A DNA stretch of 21,079 nt. It comes from Chthoniobacterales bacterium. Lineage in GTDB: Bacteria; Verrucomicrobiota; Verrucomicrobiia; Chthoniobacterales; UBA10450. The translations under genes and the position numbers were made by a program. Positions 1 through 9,197 of the stretch are shown here, piece by piece. Location: the NCBI GenBank assembly GCA_013697015.1, contig JACCXL010000025.1, forward strand, positions 1 through 21,079, given 5' to 3'. Each line of letters begins with the position of its first letter. Position 1 is the stretch's first letter. Below the pieces are notes generated by a model. It was not told the origin of the DNA and made no database searches. It saw nothing but the letters and a program-made list of their open reading frames with translations.

Positions 1-961
1 GTCGGCTCGCGCCCATTGCCTGACGGATTGCCATTTCTTTCGCGCGGCTGCTCGCGCGGATCAGGAGGAGGTTGATCAGATTGACCGCGCCGATGAGGAG
101 GAGGAAAAACACGCCGGCCTGCAGCAAAAAGAGTGTCGGGCGAATGGAGCGAACGTGATCCGCGTGGAGTGACAGCACCGGCGAGCGGAAGCCAGCCTCG
201 GCCATCTTTTGCGCGTCGGGGTTACCCTGCTCGACCGCGGCGTTGTGCGCGTCGATCTGTGCTTGCGCTTCCGCGATCGTCGCGCCCGATTTCAATCGTG
301 CGATCATGTGCCTGCCGCCGCCGCCGGAATGCCGCTGGCTCGGCGCGCGCTCCTCGGGCCGCGACCTGATCGGCAGAAAAAGCCGCGCTTCCGAGGAGAG
401 GAAGCGGAAATCAGGCGGCAACACGCCGACGATCTTTCTCGGAATGCCGTTCACGCGGAGGTCGCGGCCGAGAATGTTTGGATCGGCTTCGAGACGCTGT
501 CGCCAATAAGCGTCAGTCAGGACGGCGACTCCGTTGTTTTCCGCCACCGCCGCTTCTTCCTCGGTGAAGCTGCGACCCATGGCCGGGCTCACGCCGAGAG
601 TGGCGAAAAATTCCGGTGAGATGCGCAGAACTTCGATCTGCTCGGTCGAACCCGGATCGCCGACGGCTTCGCCGCCCTCGCGGAAAACCGAAAGGCTCGA
701 GAAGGCCGGGATGTTGCCGCGCCGCTCGTAGTAATTGGTGATCGACGACCCGTCGCGCTCGACGCCGGCTTTCGGATAGGTGTTGAAAATGGTGACGAGC
801 TGATCGGCTTTCGGAAACGGCAGCGGACGAAGCAAAATCGAATCGATTACCGCAAAGATGGCGAGGTTCGCGCCGAGACAGATCGCAACCGTGGCGAGCG
901 CGGTCATTGTGAACGCCGGAGCTTTGCGCAGTTGGCGAAACGCGAAATGAAGATCGTTCAT
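1..961 (-). CDS. MacB/FtsX-type ABC transporter permease (ADOP-like), C-terminus beyond left edge
   Basis: The frame is open from an ATG at 961 to the left edge, about 320 residues without a stop. The N-terminus MNDLHFAFRQLRKAPAFT matches the paralogues downstream of positions 3451 and 6754. A first membrane helix lies at about residues 17-45, followed by a MacB-like periplasmic core at about 46-275, with the usual LGRDLRVNG and IVGVLPPDF segments. A second helix follows (about 280-302), and the cytoplasmic coupling loop RAKEMAIRQAMGAS, which contacts the ATPase in this family, ends at the window edge. Family members are about 800 residues, so roughly 480 are missing beyond the edge. It is the last visible gene of the minus-strand transport operon, 73 bp after the preceding permease stop, with a REP-like inverted repeat in the gap. 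The first helix has CLGANLAIFAVID instead of the usual [11 protein letters not shown]. Family assignment is secure; substrate is unknown. Confidence 0.88.
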   Translation of the reverse strand, partial: MNDLHFAFRQLRKAPAFTMTALATVAICLGANLAIFAVIDSILLRPLPFPKADQLVTIFNTYPKAGVERDGSSITNYYERRGNIPAFSSLSVFREGGEAVGDPGSTEQIEVLRISPEFFATLGVSPAMGRSFTEEEAAVAENNGVAVLTDAYWRQRLEADPNILGRDLRVNGIPRKIVGVLPPDFRFLSSEARLFLPIRSRPEERAPSQRHSGGGGRHMIARLKSGATIAEAQAQIDAHNAAVEQGNPDAQKMAEAGFRSPVLSLHADHVRSIRPTLFLLQAGVFFLLLIGAVNLINLLLIRASSRAKEMAIRQAMGASR

Positions 962-968
962 GCGCGAG

Positions 969-1024
969 TAGCGCAAGCTTCCAGCTTGCGTCGGGTTTGG
1001 CTGGCAAGCTGGAAGCTCGCGCTA
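969..1024. repeat. REP/BIME-like double palindrome between two permease genes
   Basis: Arm 1 (969-989) and arm 2 (1005-1024) are inverted copies of TAGCGCaAGCTTCCAGCTTGC with one mismatch, separated by about 15 bp. Each arm is itself a small hairpin: GCAAGCT-TCC-AGCTTGC in arm 1, and the same with one mismatch in arm 2. This nested arrangement resembles the bacterial REP/BIME elements mobilised by RAYT transposases. It fills nearly all of the 73-bp gap between the frameshifted permease (stop at 1035) and the next permease (start at 961). In the operon mRNA it would fold into a long stem of about 20 bp, which could stabilise the upstream message or reduce readthrough. No second copy was noticed in this window. 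I associate GCAAGCTGGAAGCTTGCGCTA-type repeats with Verrucomicrobiota genomes, from memory and not checked. Confidence 0.75.
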
Positions 1025-1034
1025 TAATTCGTTT

Positions 1035-3451
1035 TCATTCGGCGCGCAGCGTGATCATTGGGTTTACGCGTGAGGCGCGCCGCGCCGGAATCCAACAGGC
1101 GAATAGTGCCGCGCCTCCCAAAACCAGCGAGACCGCGCCGTAAATCAGCGGATCGTTAACACTCACGCCGAAAAGCAAACTCCGGATCACGCGCGAGAGT
1201 GCGAATGCTCCGGCAAAGCCCAGCAGCAACCCGCAGCCGAGCAAGCGCATGCCTTGCCCCAGCATCATCATGCGGATCTGCGCCGGCATCGCGCCTAAGG
1301 CGAGACGCACGCCGATTTCACGCATCCGCCGCAACCCATTGAAAGCCATCACTCCGTAGAGACCGACGACGGCGAGCGTCAACGCCAGCACCGCGAAACA
1401 GGCCAGCAGGAAACTCATCAACCGCGGCGTCGCCCACGTTTCCTCCACGCGTTCCTGCATCGTTTTGAATTCGAAGGCAGGCTGCGCCGGATCGAGCGAA
1501 GCCACGATGTCGCGCACCGGTTTCTCGAGGGATTTCGGCGAGAGGGTTGTGCGCAGCAACACGACCAGGCCCGTCTGCGGCTGTTGCGTGATGGGGAGAT
1601 AGGCCTGCGGTAGCACGGTCGTTTCATCGAAGCCGTACACTTTCAGATGCGGAACGATTCCGACGATTGTCCGGAATTCGCGCGCGCCTTCTCGCCGGTG
1701 GACATCCGCACGCGTTTCCCGACTGCCTCTTGCCCGGGGAAATACCGCTCGGCCAGCAGTTGATCGACGATGATGACTGGCGGCATATCCTTCGTGTCGC
1801 GAGCCTCGAAGGGCCGACCGCGCAGCAAAGGCGTGTGGATCGTTTGAAAATAACCCGCGGTTACGACATCCATCTCCACCGAGGGCAACTTGCCCGGCGC
1901 CGGTTCGGGCGCGCCTTCGGGAAGAAACGTGGTCTGCCATCCCGTCATCAGCGGCGGATTGGAGGCCAAGGCGGCGTTCTGCACGCCGGGCAGCGCGGAC
2001 AACTTCTCCATCAACGCTGCCGAAAAATTCATCAGCTTGGTTGCATCTTCGTAACTCGGCGACGGCAGATCGACCCGCGCCGAGAGCAAAAGTTGTGGAT
2101 CGAACCCCAGCCCCAGCGACCGGGCGTTGGCGAAACTTTTCAGGACCAAACCGGCCGCGCTCAAGAGCACCAACGTGAGCGCAACTTCCGCAATGACGAG
2201 CAGATCGCGTGAGCGGCGCGCGCCGGCGGAATCCGAGCTCCCGCGCCCACCGGAATTGAGGGCGAGCGAAATGTCGGCGCGAGAGGTATGCCACGCCGGC
2301 CAGAGACCAAACAGCACGCTGGTGATGAAAGAGAGCGCGAGGCTGAAAGCGAGGACCCATCCGTTCAACGACAGGTTTTGAAAACGCGGGACACCCGGCG
2401 GCGAAAGGGCCACCAGGATGTCGCGACCCCAGGCGGCCAGACAAAGCCCGAGCGCGCCGCCAACGAGCGCAAGAACCAAACTCTCGATCAGGAGCTGGCG
2501 AATGATTTGCCAGCGCGATGCTCCCACCGCGGCGCGCACCGCAAATTCTCGCGCTCGCGCAGCGCCGCGAGCGGCGAGAAGATTGGCGAGATTTGCGCAT
2601 GCGATCAGGAGGACGAGTACGACCGCACCAAGCAAAAGATTGAGACTCGCACGGTAATCGCCGACTTGATTCTCGAGCAGCGGAGTGACCGCCACGCTCA
2701 CTCCGGCGTTGGAATCCGGATACTGTTTTGAAAGGCGCGCCGCGACCTGTTTCATCTCGGCGAGCGCCTTCTCGACCGACACGCCCGGTTTCAAACGGGC
2801 CCAACCAAACAATCCCGGATGGTTATCGCGCGTCTGCCACATCTGGTCGTCTGTCCGTCGCATGATCGGAAACCAAACCTCGACCGTGCGCGGCGAAAAC
2901 ATCTGCGGCGGCATTACTCCGATGACCGTGTAAGGCTGATTGCCAAAATTCACCGTGCGCCCCAGCACGTTCGGATCACGGGCAAAAAGGCGTTGCCAGA
3001 GCCGGTCGCTGATCACCGCCACGAGCGGCCCGCCCACGCGGTCTTCCTCCTCGGTGAAGATCCGGCCAAGCTGCGGCGTGAGGCCGATGACCTTGAAAAA
3101 ATTCGCGGTGACAATGGCGCCGCTGATCTGCTCCGGCGCGCGGTTCTCGAGGCCGCTCAAGTTAAAAGATTCGCGGCGCGAAACCGCGAACTGCTCGAAA
3201 ACAGTGTTATCGCGCTTCCAATCGATGTAGTCCGGAAACGAAACGGAAATTTGCGGCTGATTCGAATCACTCTCCGTGACGATCATGAGCCGGTCCGGAT
3301 CGGGATACGGTAACGGCTGGAGCAGAACCGCGTAGATGACACTGAAGATCGCGGTGTTCGCGCCAATCCCGAGCGCGAGCGTGATGACGGCGATGAGCGT
3401 AAAGCCGGGCGATTTCCGAAGCTGGCGAAGAGCAAAGCGAAGGTCGTTCAT
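1035..3451 (-). pseudogene. ADOP/MacB-type ABC permease interrupted by a frameshift at a CG repeat
   Basis: Two frames together make one normal permease of about 805 residues. The first frame runs from the ATG at 3451 for about 590 good residues: first helix 17-43, periplasmic core, three helices with the loop [16 protein letters not shown], then the second half up to [13 protein letters not shown]. It then drifts into 12 non-homologous residues and stops at 1643. The family sequence resumes at once in another frame ([10 protein letters not shown], then the last three helices with the loop REIGVRLALGAMPAQIR) and ends with SRVNPMITLRAE at 1035. The switch falls on the tract CGCGCGCGC at 1679-1687; one missing base or one extra CG dinucleotide explains it. 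The gene lies 32 bp downstream of the ATPase at 3484-4161 and is probably co-transcribed. It may be truly inactive, or it may be a sequencing or assembly error, since both halves are otherwise well preserved. Confidence 0.85.
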
Positions 3452-3483
3452 AATTTGGAGTCGTTAGGCTGACTCGTGGGAAC

Positions 3484-4161
3484 TCAGGTCACGACAAACC
3501 CGTCGCGCAATTGGACAATGCGGTTGCCGTAGCCGGCGTTGATTTCGGAATGCGTGACCTGGACGATGGTGGTGCCGCCGGCATTCAACTGCTTGAACAG
3601 CTTCATGATTTCTTCCGCCTGATCCGAGTGGAGATTTCCGGTCGGTTCGTCAGCGAGAATAATTTTGGGGCTCGCGATCATGGCGCGGGCGATGCTCACC
3701 AGCTGCTGTTGCCCGCCCGAAAGCTGGCGCGGATAGAGATCCTTTTTGCCCACGATGTGGAATCGATCCAGCGCATCGCAAACCAGCGCATCACGTTCGG
3801 TTTTGTTGAACCGGCGATACGAAAGTGGGATGTCGAGGTTCTCGTAAACGGTCAGATCGTCGAGCAGATGATAGTTTTGAAAAACGAATCCGATCTGCTC
3901 GTTACGGAGCGTCGCGCGCTCTTTCGCCTTCAGTCGATGGATCGCTGTATCATCCAGAAAAAACTCACCGCTCCAGGCGTGATCATGCATGCCCAGCACG
4001 TGCAGCAGCGAAGATTTCCCTGCACCAGACGGCCCCATGATTGAGACGAAATCGCCTTCCTCGACATCGAGATTGATGTCGCGCAGCACATAAAAAAACT
4101 GTCCTTTCGCCAGCGGATAAAAGCGCTCCAGATGCCGGAGTCGAATGATTGGGTTTGCCAT
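3484..4161 (-). CDS. MacB/LolD-family ABC transporter ATP-binding protein (second copy)
   Basis: This 225-residue nucleotide-binding subunit would energise a MacB/FtsX-type permease at the inner face of the membrane. Motifs are Walker [10 protein letters not shown] (43-51), Q-loop Gln95 in FVFQNYH, signature LSGGQQQL (147-154), Walker B IILADEP (167-173) and switch His204 in VTHS. Length fits the stand-alone ATPases of the family. Two departures from the usual family consensus are visible: the signature is followed by LVSIARAM where RVAIARAL is usual, and the D-loop reads GNLHS with His178 replacing the common Asp. The other ATPase in this operon (9373-10119) has the standard residues at both places. 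It starts 2 bp after the stop of the permease remnant and is followed 32 bp later by the frameshifted permease, which is its most likely partner. The nucleotide-binding motifs argue that it remains active. Confidence 0.92.
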   Translation of the reverse strand: MANPIIRLRHLERFYPLAKGQFFYVLRDINLDVEEGDFVSIMGPSGAGKSSLLHVLGMHDHAWSGEFFLDDTAIHRLKAKERATLRNEQIGFVFQNYHLLDDLTVYENLDIPLSYRRFNKTERDALVCDALDRFHIVGKKDLYPRQLSGGQQQLVSIARAMIASPKIILADEPTGNLHSDQAEEIMKLFKQLNAGGTTIVQVTHSEINAGYGNRIVQLRDGFVVT

Positions 4162-4163
4162 GG

Positions 4164-4268
4164 TTAACCTCGCGCGAGTGCGATCGAAGGATCGAGTTTT
4201 GCGGCGCCCTTGTGCTTGAGCAGGAGACGAAGGGCGTAGCGCAAATCTTGAATGAAGTTGGTCATCAT
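4164..4268 (-). pseudogene. ADOP permease remnant: N- and C-terminal ends fused in frame, middle deleted
   Basis: A 34-codon open frame starts with two ATG codons (MMTNFIQDLRYALRLLLKHK). This is the typical start of this permease family (compare MIRDLRYAVRTLLKAP and MMNDIRYAFRALVKSP nearby). After KHKG it reads AAKLDPSIALARG and stops, which matches the last residues of a permease (ATRADPMIALGHG ends the neighbouring gene). About 770 central residues, with all membrane helices and both periplasmic cores, are therefore missing, while the reading frame is kept. It sits between the stop of the 818-residue permease (4298) and the ATG of the second ATPase (4161); its TAA is 2 bp before that ATG. 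It is probably a deletion scar of a former fifth permease. It could still be translated as a leader that couples ribosomes to the ATPase start. Function as a peptide is not supported by anything else. Confidence 0.72.
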
Positions 4269-4297
4269 CCGCCTCTGATTTCTTACTGGCTTTCTCT

Positions 4298-6754
4298 CTA
4301 TCCGTGGCCGAGTGCGATCATCGGGTCGGCGCGGGTGGCGCGGAGCGCGGGGATATAGCTGGCGAAGAGGGCGACGAGTGCGAGCGAGATCGTGACGAGC
4401 GCAAAAGTCGAAAGATCGAATGCCGCGACATTGTAAAGCATCGCGCCAAGCGCCCGCGTGCTGAAGAATGCGAGGAGAAGACCAACGGCGGTGCCGATCA
4501 AGACCAGCCGCGCCGCGCGACCGACCACGAGCAGGAGGACGTCGTTGCGTTGCGCGCCGAGGACCATGCGCACGCCGATCTCATGCGTGCGTTGCACGAC
4601 GAGGAACGACATCACACCGTAGATGCCGACGGAGGCGAGGACCAACGCGATCGCGGCAAAGACGCCGAGGAGCACGACCGAGAGTCGGCGCGGCGCGATC
4701 GATTCGGCGGTGATCTGCTCGAATGTTTTCACGTTGGCGAGCGGCTGCTCGGGATCGAAGGCCTGAAGTTCACGGCGGATCGAGGAGACGAGCGCGCGCG
4801 GATCCTGCAGGCTGCGCACTGCGAGGACCATGCTGCGGTAGGGAAGCTGCGGATGAGGGCGGTAATATTCGGGCTTGGCCTCCGAATCGAGCCCGCGATG
4901 CCGGATGTCTCCTACCACGCCCACGATCGTGATCCACTGGATCTTCTGCGGATCGGAATCGTCGAAATTGATCCGTTTGCCGAGCACGTCCTCGCCGGGC
5001 CAATACTTCTTCGCCATCGCTTGGTTGATGATGATGACGCCGGGCGCATCGGCGCTGTCGGCTTCGGTGAAGAAGCGGCCTTTGATAAGCGGCGTCTCGA
5101 GGACGCGAAAGTGATCGGGCGTAACGATGCGGATCTCTTCGTCTGGGAAGACCTTCGTCTCCGCTTCAGGACGACCTTCGATGTGGAAGGAGTTGTCGCT
5201 GTTGGATCCGCTGAGCGGAAGAATCGAAGTGAGCGAGACATGCCGGACGCCAGGAAGGCGGGCGACGCGGCGCTCCACCTCGGCGTAGAAGTCGATCACC
5301 GGTTTGCCGCGCGGATACTTTAGCTGCGGCAGGGCGAGCTCCATCGTGAGCACGTTTTTCGGATTGAAGCCGGGGTCGACGCTCTGCAGGCGCGCGAAGC
5401 TCTTCATCAACAAGCCTGCGCTGATCAGGAGCACGAGGGCGAGCGCCACTTCTGCTACTACGAGCGCATTGCGAAGACGATTGCGGCGGACCCCGGTTGT
5501 TGATCCACGCCCGCCTTCCTTAAGCGCTTCGGTCAGCTCGGGATTTCCACTGGCCAGCGCAGGGATAAGACCGAACAGAATCCCCGTTCCCACGGAAACG
5601 AGAAGCGTGACCAGCAAGACGCGTAAGTCGAGATTCGCTTCCGCGATGCGCGGGACGGTTTGCGTCCCGATGGCCCGGAGCAGATCGAGTCCCCAGACCG
5701 CGAGAAGCGTACCCGCCAGCCCGCCGATGACGGCGAGCAGCACGCTTTCCGAAAGCGTCTGTCGCAGCAACTGCAGGCGGCCTGCACCGAGCGCGACCCG
5801 AATGGCGAACTCCCGCACACGTCCGCCCGCGCGCGCCAGGAGCATCGTGGTCAGATTTGCGCAGGCGATGAGAAGCACGAGCGCGACCGCGCCTAACAAG
5901 ATCCACAAAGCGGTGCGCATTCCGCCGATGACCTGTTCGTGCAATGAATAGAGCGAGGCGCCAAAGCGGGTCGGCGGGCTGTAGTTGTCGGGGAACTGCG
6001 TGATCCAGTTCGCGTTGATGGTGTTAATCTCGGCCTGCGCCTGCGCCATCGTCACGCCGGGCTTCAGGCGCGCGAGCACGCCGTAGCTGCGCGAGCCGCG
6101 CGACTCCAGCTCGTCCTTGGTGAAAGCGATCGGCTTCCAGATATCGACCTGGCCGGAGAACTGGCCGCCCTGGATATTAAAGAGCGGAATCGGGAACTCG
6201 AATTTCGCCGGCATGATACCGACGACGGTAAACTTGCGGCCGTTGAGCGAGATGTCCTTGCCGAGCATTTGCGGATCGGAGTTGAAACGGCGCTGCCAGA
6301 GACGCGCGCTGATCACGACGACATTGTCTCGTCCTTCACCGAATTCGGTGGCGCTGAAGACCCGCCCTTTGATCGGCTCAATGCCGAGAACCGGGAAGAG
6401 ACTGGGCGAGACGACGGCGCCTTGAATGCGCTCGGCCATCTCACCGCCGGTCAGGTTGAGATTCGCGTAATCGAAGGCGGCGATCCCGGTGAAGCTGCGC
6501 GTCTGCTTTTCGTAATCGAGATACTCGGGCACGGAGACGGGGATCACCTCGAGGCCTTGCCCGGAAAATTTTTCCCAGAGCAAAACCAACTCCTGCGGCG
6601 CCTGGTAGGGCAGCGGATGAATGAGCAGCGCGTTAACGAGGCTAAAGACCGCCGTGTTCGCGCCAATCGCCAGCGCCATTGTCGCGATTGCGATGATAGT
6701 GAACGCTGGGCTCTTCACCAGCGCGCGGAACGCATAACGAATGTCGTTCATCAT
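4298..6754 (-). CDS. ADOP/MacB-type ABC transporter permease, full length (818 aa)
   Basis: An intact double-FtsX permease. The first half has a membrane helix at about 17-42, a MacB-like periplasmic core at about 50-280, and helices at about 284-304, 337-357 and 378-402. The second half repeats the plan with a helix at 429-450, a second periplasmic core at about 460-685, and helices at about 692-714, 745-765 and 783-806. The two cytoplasmic coupling loops, REFAIRVALGAGRLQ (315-329) and HEIGVRMVLGAQRND (724-738), are where MacB-like permeases dock on ATPases. It has no ATPase domain of its own, so it depends on a separate ATPase, most simply one of the two in this operon. The start is the first of two adjacent ATGs. 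It begins 25 bp after the stop of the 805-residue permease. The family exports or pulls substrates from the periplasm; the substrate here is unknown. Confidence 0.93.
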   Translation of the reverse strand: MMNDIRYAFRALVKSPAFTIIAIATMALAIGANTAVFSLVNALLIHPLPYQAPQELVLLWEKFSGQGLEVIPVSVPEYLDYEKQTRSFTGIAAFDYANLNLTGGEMAERIQGAVVSPSLFPVLGIEPIKGRVFSATEFGEGRDNVVVISARLWQRRFNSDPQMLGKDISLNGRKFTVVGIMPAKFEFPIPLFNIQGGQFSGQVDIWKPIAFTKDELESRGSRSYGVLARLKPGVTMAQAQAEINTINANWITQFPDNYSPPTRFGASLYSLHEQVIGGMRTALWILLGAVALVLLIACANLTTMLLARAGGRVREFAIRVALGAGRLQLLRQTLSESVLLAVIGGLAGTLLAVWGLDLLRAIGTQTVPRIAEANLDLRVLLVTLLVSVGTGILFGLIPALASGNPELTEALKEGGRGSTTGVRRNRLRNALVVAEVALALVLLISAGLLMKSFARLQSVDPGFNPKNVLTMELALPQLKYPRGKPVIDFYAEVERRVARLPGVRHVSLTSILPLSGSNSDNSFHIEGRPEAETKVFPDEEIRIVTPDHFRVLETPLIKGRFFTEADSADAPGVIIINQAMAKKYWPGEDVLGKRINFDDSDPQKIQWITIVGVVGDIRHRGLDSEAKPEYYRPHPQLPYRSMVLAVRSLQDPRALVSSIRRELQAFDPEQPLANVKTFEQITAESIAPRRLSVVLLGVFAAIALVLASVGIYGVMSFLVVQRTHEIGVRMVLGAQRNDVLLLVVGRAARLVLIGTAVGLLLAFFSTRALGAMLYNVAAFDLSTFALVTISLALVALFASYIPALRATRADPMIALGHG

Positions 6755-6779
6755 ATCGGTTCTTGTCCGCGGGTCGTTT

Positions 6780-9197
6780 TCATTCGTAGCGAAGCGCCTC
6801 CATCGGATCCACCTGCGTGGCCGCGCGCGCCGGGAGATAGCAGGCCAGCAACCCGACGCCCAGCAGCAGCAACGGCAATAAGGTGAAGCTCAAGGGGTCA
6901 TGGGTGGAGACCTGTTCGAGACTGCTGCGCAGCGTTTGCACGACGAAAAACGCGCCCACCAATCCGATCACCAAGCCGGAGCCGATCAAACGCAAGGCGT
7001 CGCGGGTAACGAGCGAGAGGACATCTCGGGCCTGCGCGCCGAGCGCCATGCGGAGGCCGATCTCCTGTGTCCGCTGCCGAATCGAATACGACATGACCCC
7101 GTAAAGGCCGATCGAAGCGAGGAATAATGCGAGCACCGCAAATGCGGTGAAGAGGGTGCCGAAGAAGACGCGGTCCCAATAGGATTCTTTCACGACCTCC
7201 GTCATCAACCTCACTTTGTAGATGGGAATTTCCTTGTTCACCGAGAGGACCGCGTTTCGGGCCAGATTGGCGAAACTGGAAGGAGCGCCCTCCGTCCGCA
7301 GCACGGCTGACATAAAATTCGCCGGCTCCTGACTTTCCGGGAAGTAAATCGTGGGCCGCGATTTCTTCCGCGTGAGCCGGTCGTAAACCACGTCCCCAAC
7401 CACGCCGACGATCTGGACCATTTTTACTGGCTCGCCTGGCGGGGTTAATTTCGAAAACCGCCGGCCGATCGGATCCTGACCCGGGAACAGTGTTTGCGCG
7501 GCGCGCTGGTCAATCAGGCCAACGAGCGGTTTGGATGCGTCGTCGGCGGCGGTGAGGTCGCGGCCGCGGACGAGCGGGATGTGGAACGTGCGGAGGTAAC
7601 CCGGGGTGATTGTCTGCATGCTCGCGACGCGCGCGTCTTGCAGTGCCTTCGGGGGTGGTTCGCCCTCGAGCGTGAACGCGCCCATGCCGGTGCCCGACGC
7701 CGGAAGCCCAGAAATCGCCGCCGCCGATGTCACGCCGGGAATCGCGGCTAACTGCGGAATGAGACGATCAAAGAACTGCGCGGCAACTTTCGGATCCTTA
7801 TATTGAGCGGGAGGAAGTCCGACCCGGAACGTCAAAACATTCTTCGCGTCGATCCCGATCTCGGCTCGCTGCAATTTGAGGAAGCTGCGCATCATCAAAC
7901 CGGCGCCGATCAGAAGAATCAACGCTGCCGCGACTTCGCCGACGACGAGCAAGTCGCGCACCCGCTGACCGCGCGCCCCACCGCCTGAGGTTCGGCCTCC
8001 TTCTTTGAGCACTTCGGAGAGATTCGGCCGTGAGATTCGCAACGCCGGCAGCAACCCGAAGAACACGCTCGAAAGCAGACCGGTCGCGAGTGCGAAAAAG
8101 AAGACACGGAAATCCAGATCGAAATGGAGCCAGAAAGGCAACGGCACCGGAATCATCGAGAGCATGAGATCGACTCCCCAGACGGCGAAGAGGAGTCCCC
8201 CCGCGCTGCCCACAAAACCGAGAAGGGCGCTTTCGATCAGCAGTTGCCTAACAACACGGCCGCGATTTGCGCCGAGCGCCACGCGAATCCCAAATTCCTT
8301 GGCTCGTGTCGCGCCACGCGCCAGAAGCAGATTGGCGACATTCGTGCAGGCAATGAGATGCACGAAAAGCACGGCGCCCATCAAGAGAAGGGTGAGTCCC
8401 CTTGCATCCTTCGTGTAAGCTTCGCGCAGCGGAGTCGCACGAAAGACACTGCCTTTGTAAACATCCGGGTGTCGCTGTTCTTCGAGCGCGGCAAAATGCG
8501 CGAGTTCGGCGTTTGCTTGCGCGAGAGTCACGCCTCTCTTCAATCGCCCGACGGGCTCCAGATCAAATGACCCGCGCGCGGTCTCTTTGTTCGTTTTGCG
8601 CAAAGGCATCCAAAGGTCGGCGACCTCCGGGAAGCGCCAGGCTTTGGGCATGACGCCAATGACCGTGGCGAGAAGCCCGTTGATCTGAATGGTTTTCCCT
8701 ACGATCCCCGGGTTAGCGCCATAACGCTGCTGCCAAAGGTCGTAGCCTAGCAAGACCACCGGCGGCGCGTCGGGTTCGTTTTCGTCGAGCCGAAACGTGC
8801 GGCCCAGAATCGGCTTCACTCCCAACATATCAAACATGTCCGCCTGAATCGCCGCGCCCAGATAGCGATCGGGCTTTTCCGTGCCCGAGATGATCATGGT
8901 CGTGTCCTCGAACGCGCCGATCCCCTCGATCGTGGTCAGTTCTTTCCGGGCATCGACGAGGCTCGGATAATCGAACCCCAAGTCATGCTCCTCGCCCACG
9001 TTGCGCAGATGATGTTCAAGGGAAACTATGTTCTCCTGTTCCGCCATCAGCGGCAGCGGTTTGATCAAGAGCGCGTTGACCGCGGAAAAAATGGTGGTGG
9101 CGACACCGATACCGAGCGCCAGGGTCAGGATCGCTGTCGTAGCGAAAGCCGGCGCTTTGAGAAGCGTGCGAACCGCGTAGCGCAGATCTCGAATCAT
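6780..9197 (-). CDS. ADOP/MacB-type ABC transporter permease, full length (805 aa)
   Basis: An intact double-FtsX permease. A first helix at about 17-43 leads into a periplasmic core (about 50-265). Helices follow at about 268-290, 318-340 and 363-386. After a Gly-rich linker (GGGARG, 405-410), the second half has a helix at 415-437, a periplasmic core to about 675, and helices at about 680-702, 735-755 and 770-790. Coupling loops are KEFGIRVALGANRGR (300-314) and QEIGLRMALGAQARD (711-725). The C-terminus VDPMEALRYE is the form most typical of the family. Its ATG overlaps the TGA of the small exported ORF upstream (ATGA), so translation is probably coupled to that ORF. It is the first permease of the operon, close behind the adaptor and first ATPase, and is the best candidate for the core transporter. 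Substrate is not readable from the sequence. Confidence 0.93.
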   Translation of the reverse strand: MIRDLRYAVRTLLKAPAFATTAILTLALGIGVATTIFSAVNALLIKPLPLMAEQENIVSLEHHLRNVGEEHDLGFDYPSLVDARKELTTIEGIGAFEDTTMIISGTEKPDRYLGAAIQADMFDMLGVKPILGRTFRLDENEPDAPPVVLLGYDLWQQRYGANPGIVGKTIQINGLLATVIGVMPKAWRFPEVADLWMPLRKTNKETARGSFDLEPVGRLKRGVTLAQANAELAHFAALEEQRHPDVYKGSVFRATPLREAYTKDARGLTLLLMGAVLFVHLIACTNVANLLLARGATRAKEFGIRVALGANRGRVVRQLLIESALLGFVGSAGGLLFAVWGVDLMLSMIPVPLPFWLHFDLDFRVFFFALATGLLSSVFFGLLPALRISRPNLSEVLKEGGRTSGGGARGQRVRDLLVVGEVAAALILLIGAGLMMRSFLKLQRAEIGIDAKNVLTFRVGLPPAQYKDPKVAAQFFDRLIPQLAAIPGVTSAAAISGLPASGTGMGAFTLEGEPPPKALQDARVASMQTITPGYLRTFHIPLVRGRDLTAADDASKPLVGLIDQRAAQTLFPGQDPIGRRFSKLTPPGEPVKMVQIVGVVGDVVYDRLTRKKSRPTIYFPESQEPANFMSAVLRTEGAPSSFANLARNAVLSVNKEIPIYKVRLMTEVVKESYWDRVFFGTLFTAFAVLALFLASIGLYGVMSYSIRQRTQEIGLRMALGAQARDVLSLVTRDALRLIGSGLVIGLVGAFFVVQTLRSSLEQVSTHDPLSFTLLPLLLLGVGLLACYLPARAATQVDPMEALRYE

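Noticed and set aside
513..1007. Minus-strand frame of 164 codons beginning in the REP-like repeat
   Set aside because: It is out of frame with the clearly homologous permease frame starting at 961, and its translation is Arg/Ser-rich like other shadow frames here.
1035..2804. A single 589-codon minus-strand gene as an independent protein
   Set aside because: Only its last 215 or so residues are permease-like; the rest is a shadow of the upstream frame. It is better explained as the 3' part of a frameshifted gene.
4304..5323. Long plus-strand frame (339 codons) opposite the 818-residue permease
   Set aside because: Antisense shadow in GC-rich DNA; the translation is Arg/Asp/Glu-rich and low in complexity, while the minus strand encodes a canonical permease.
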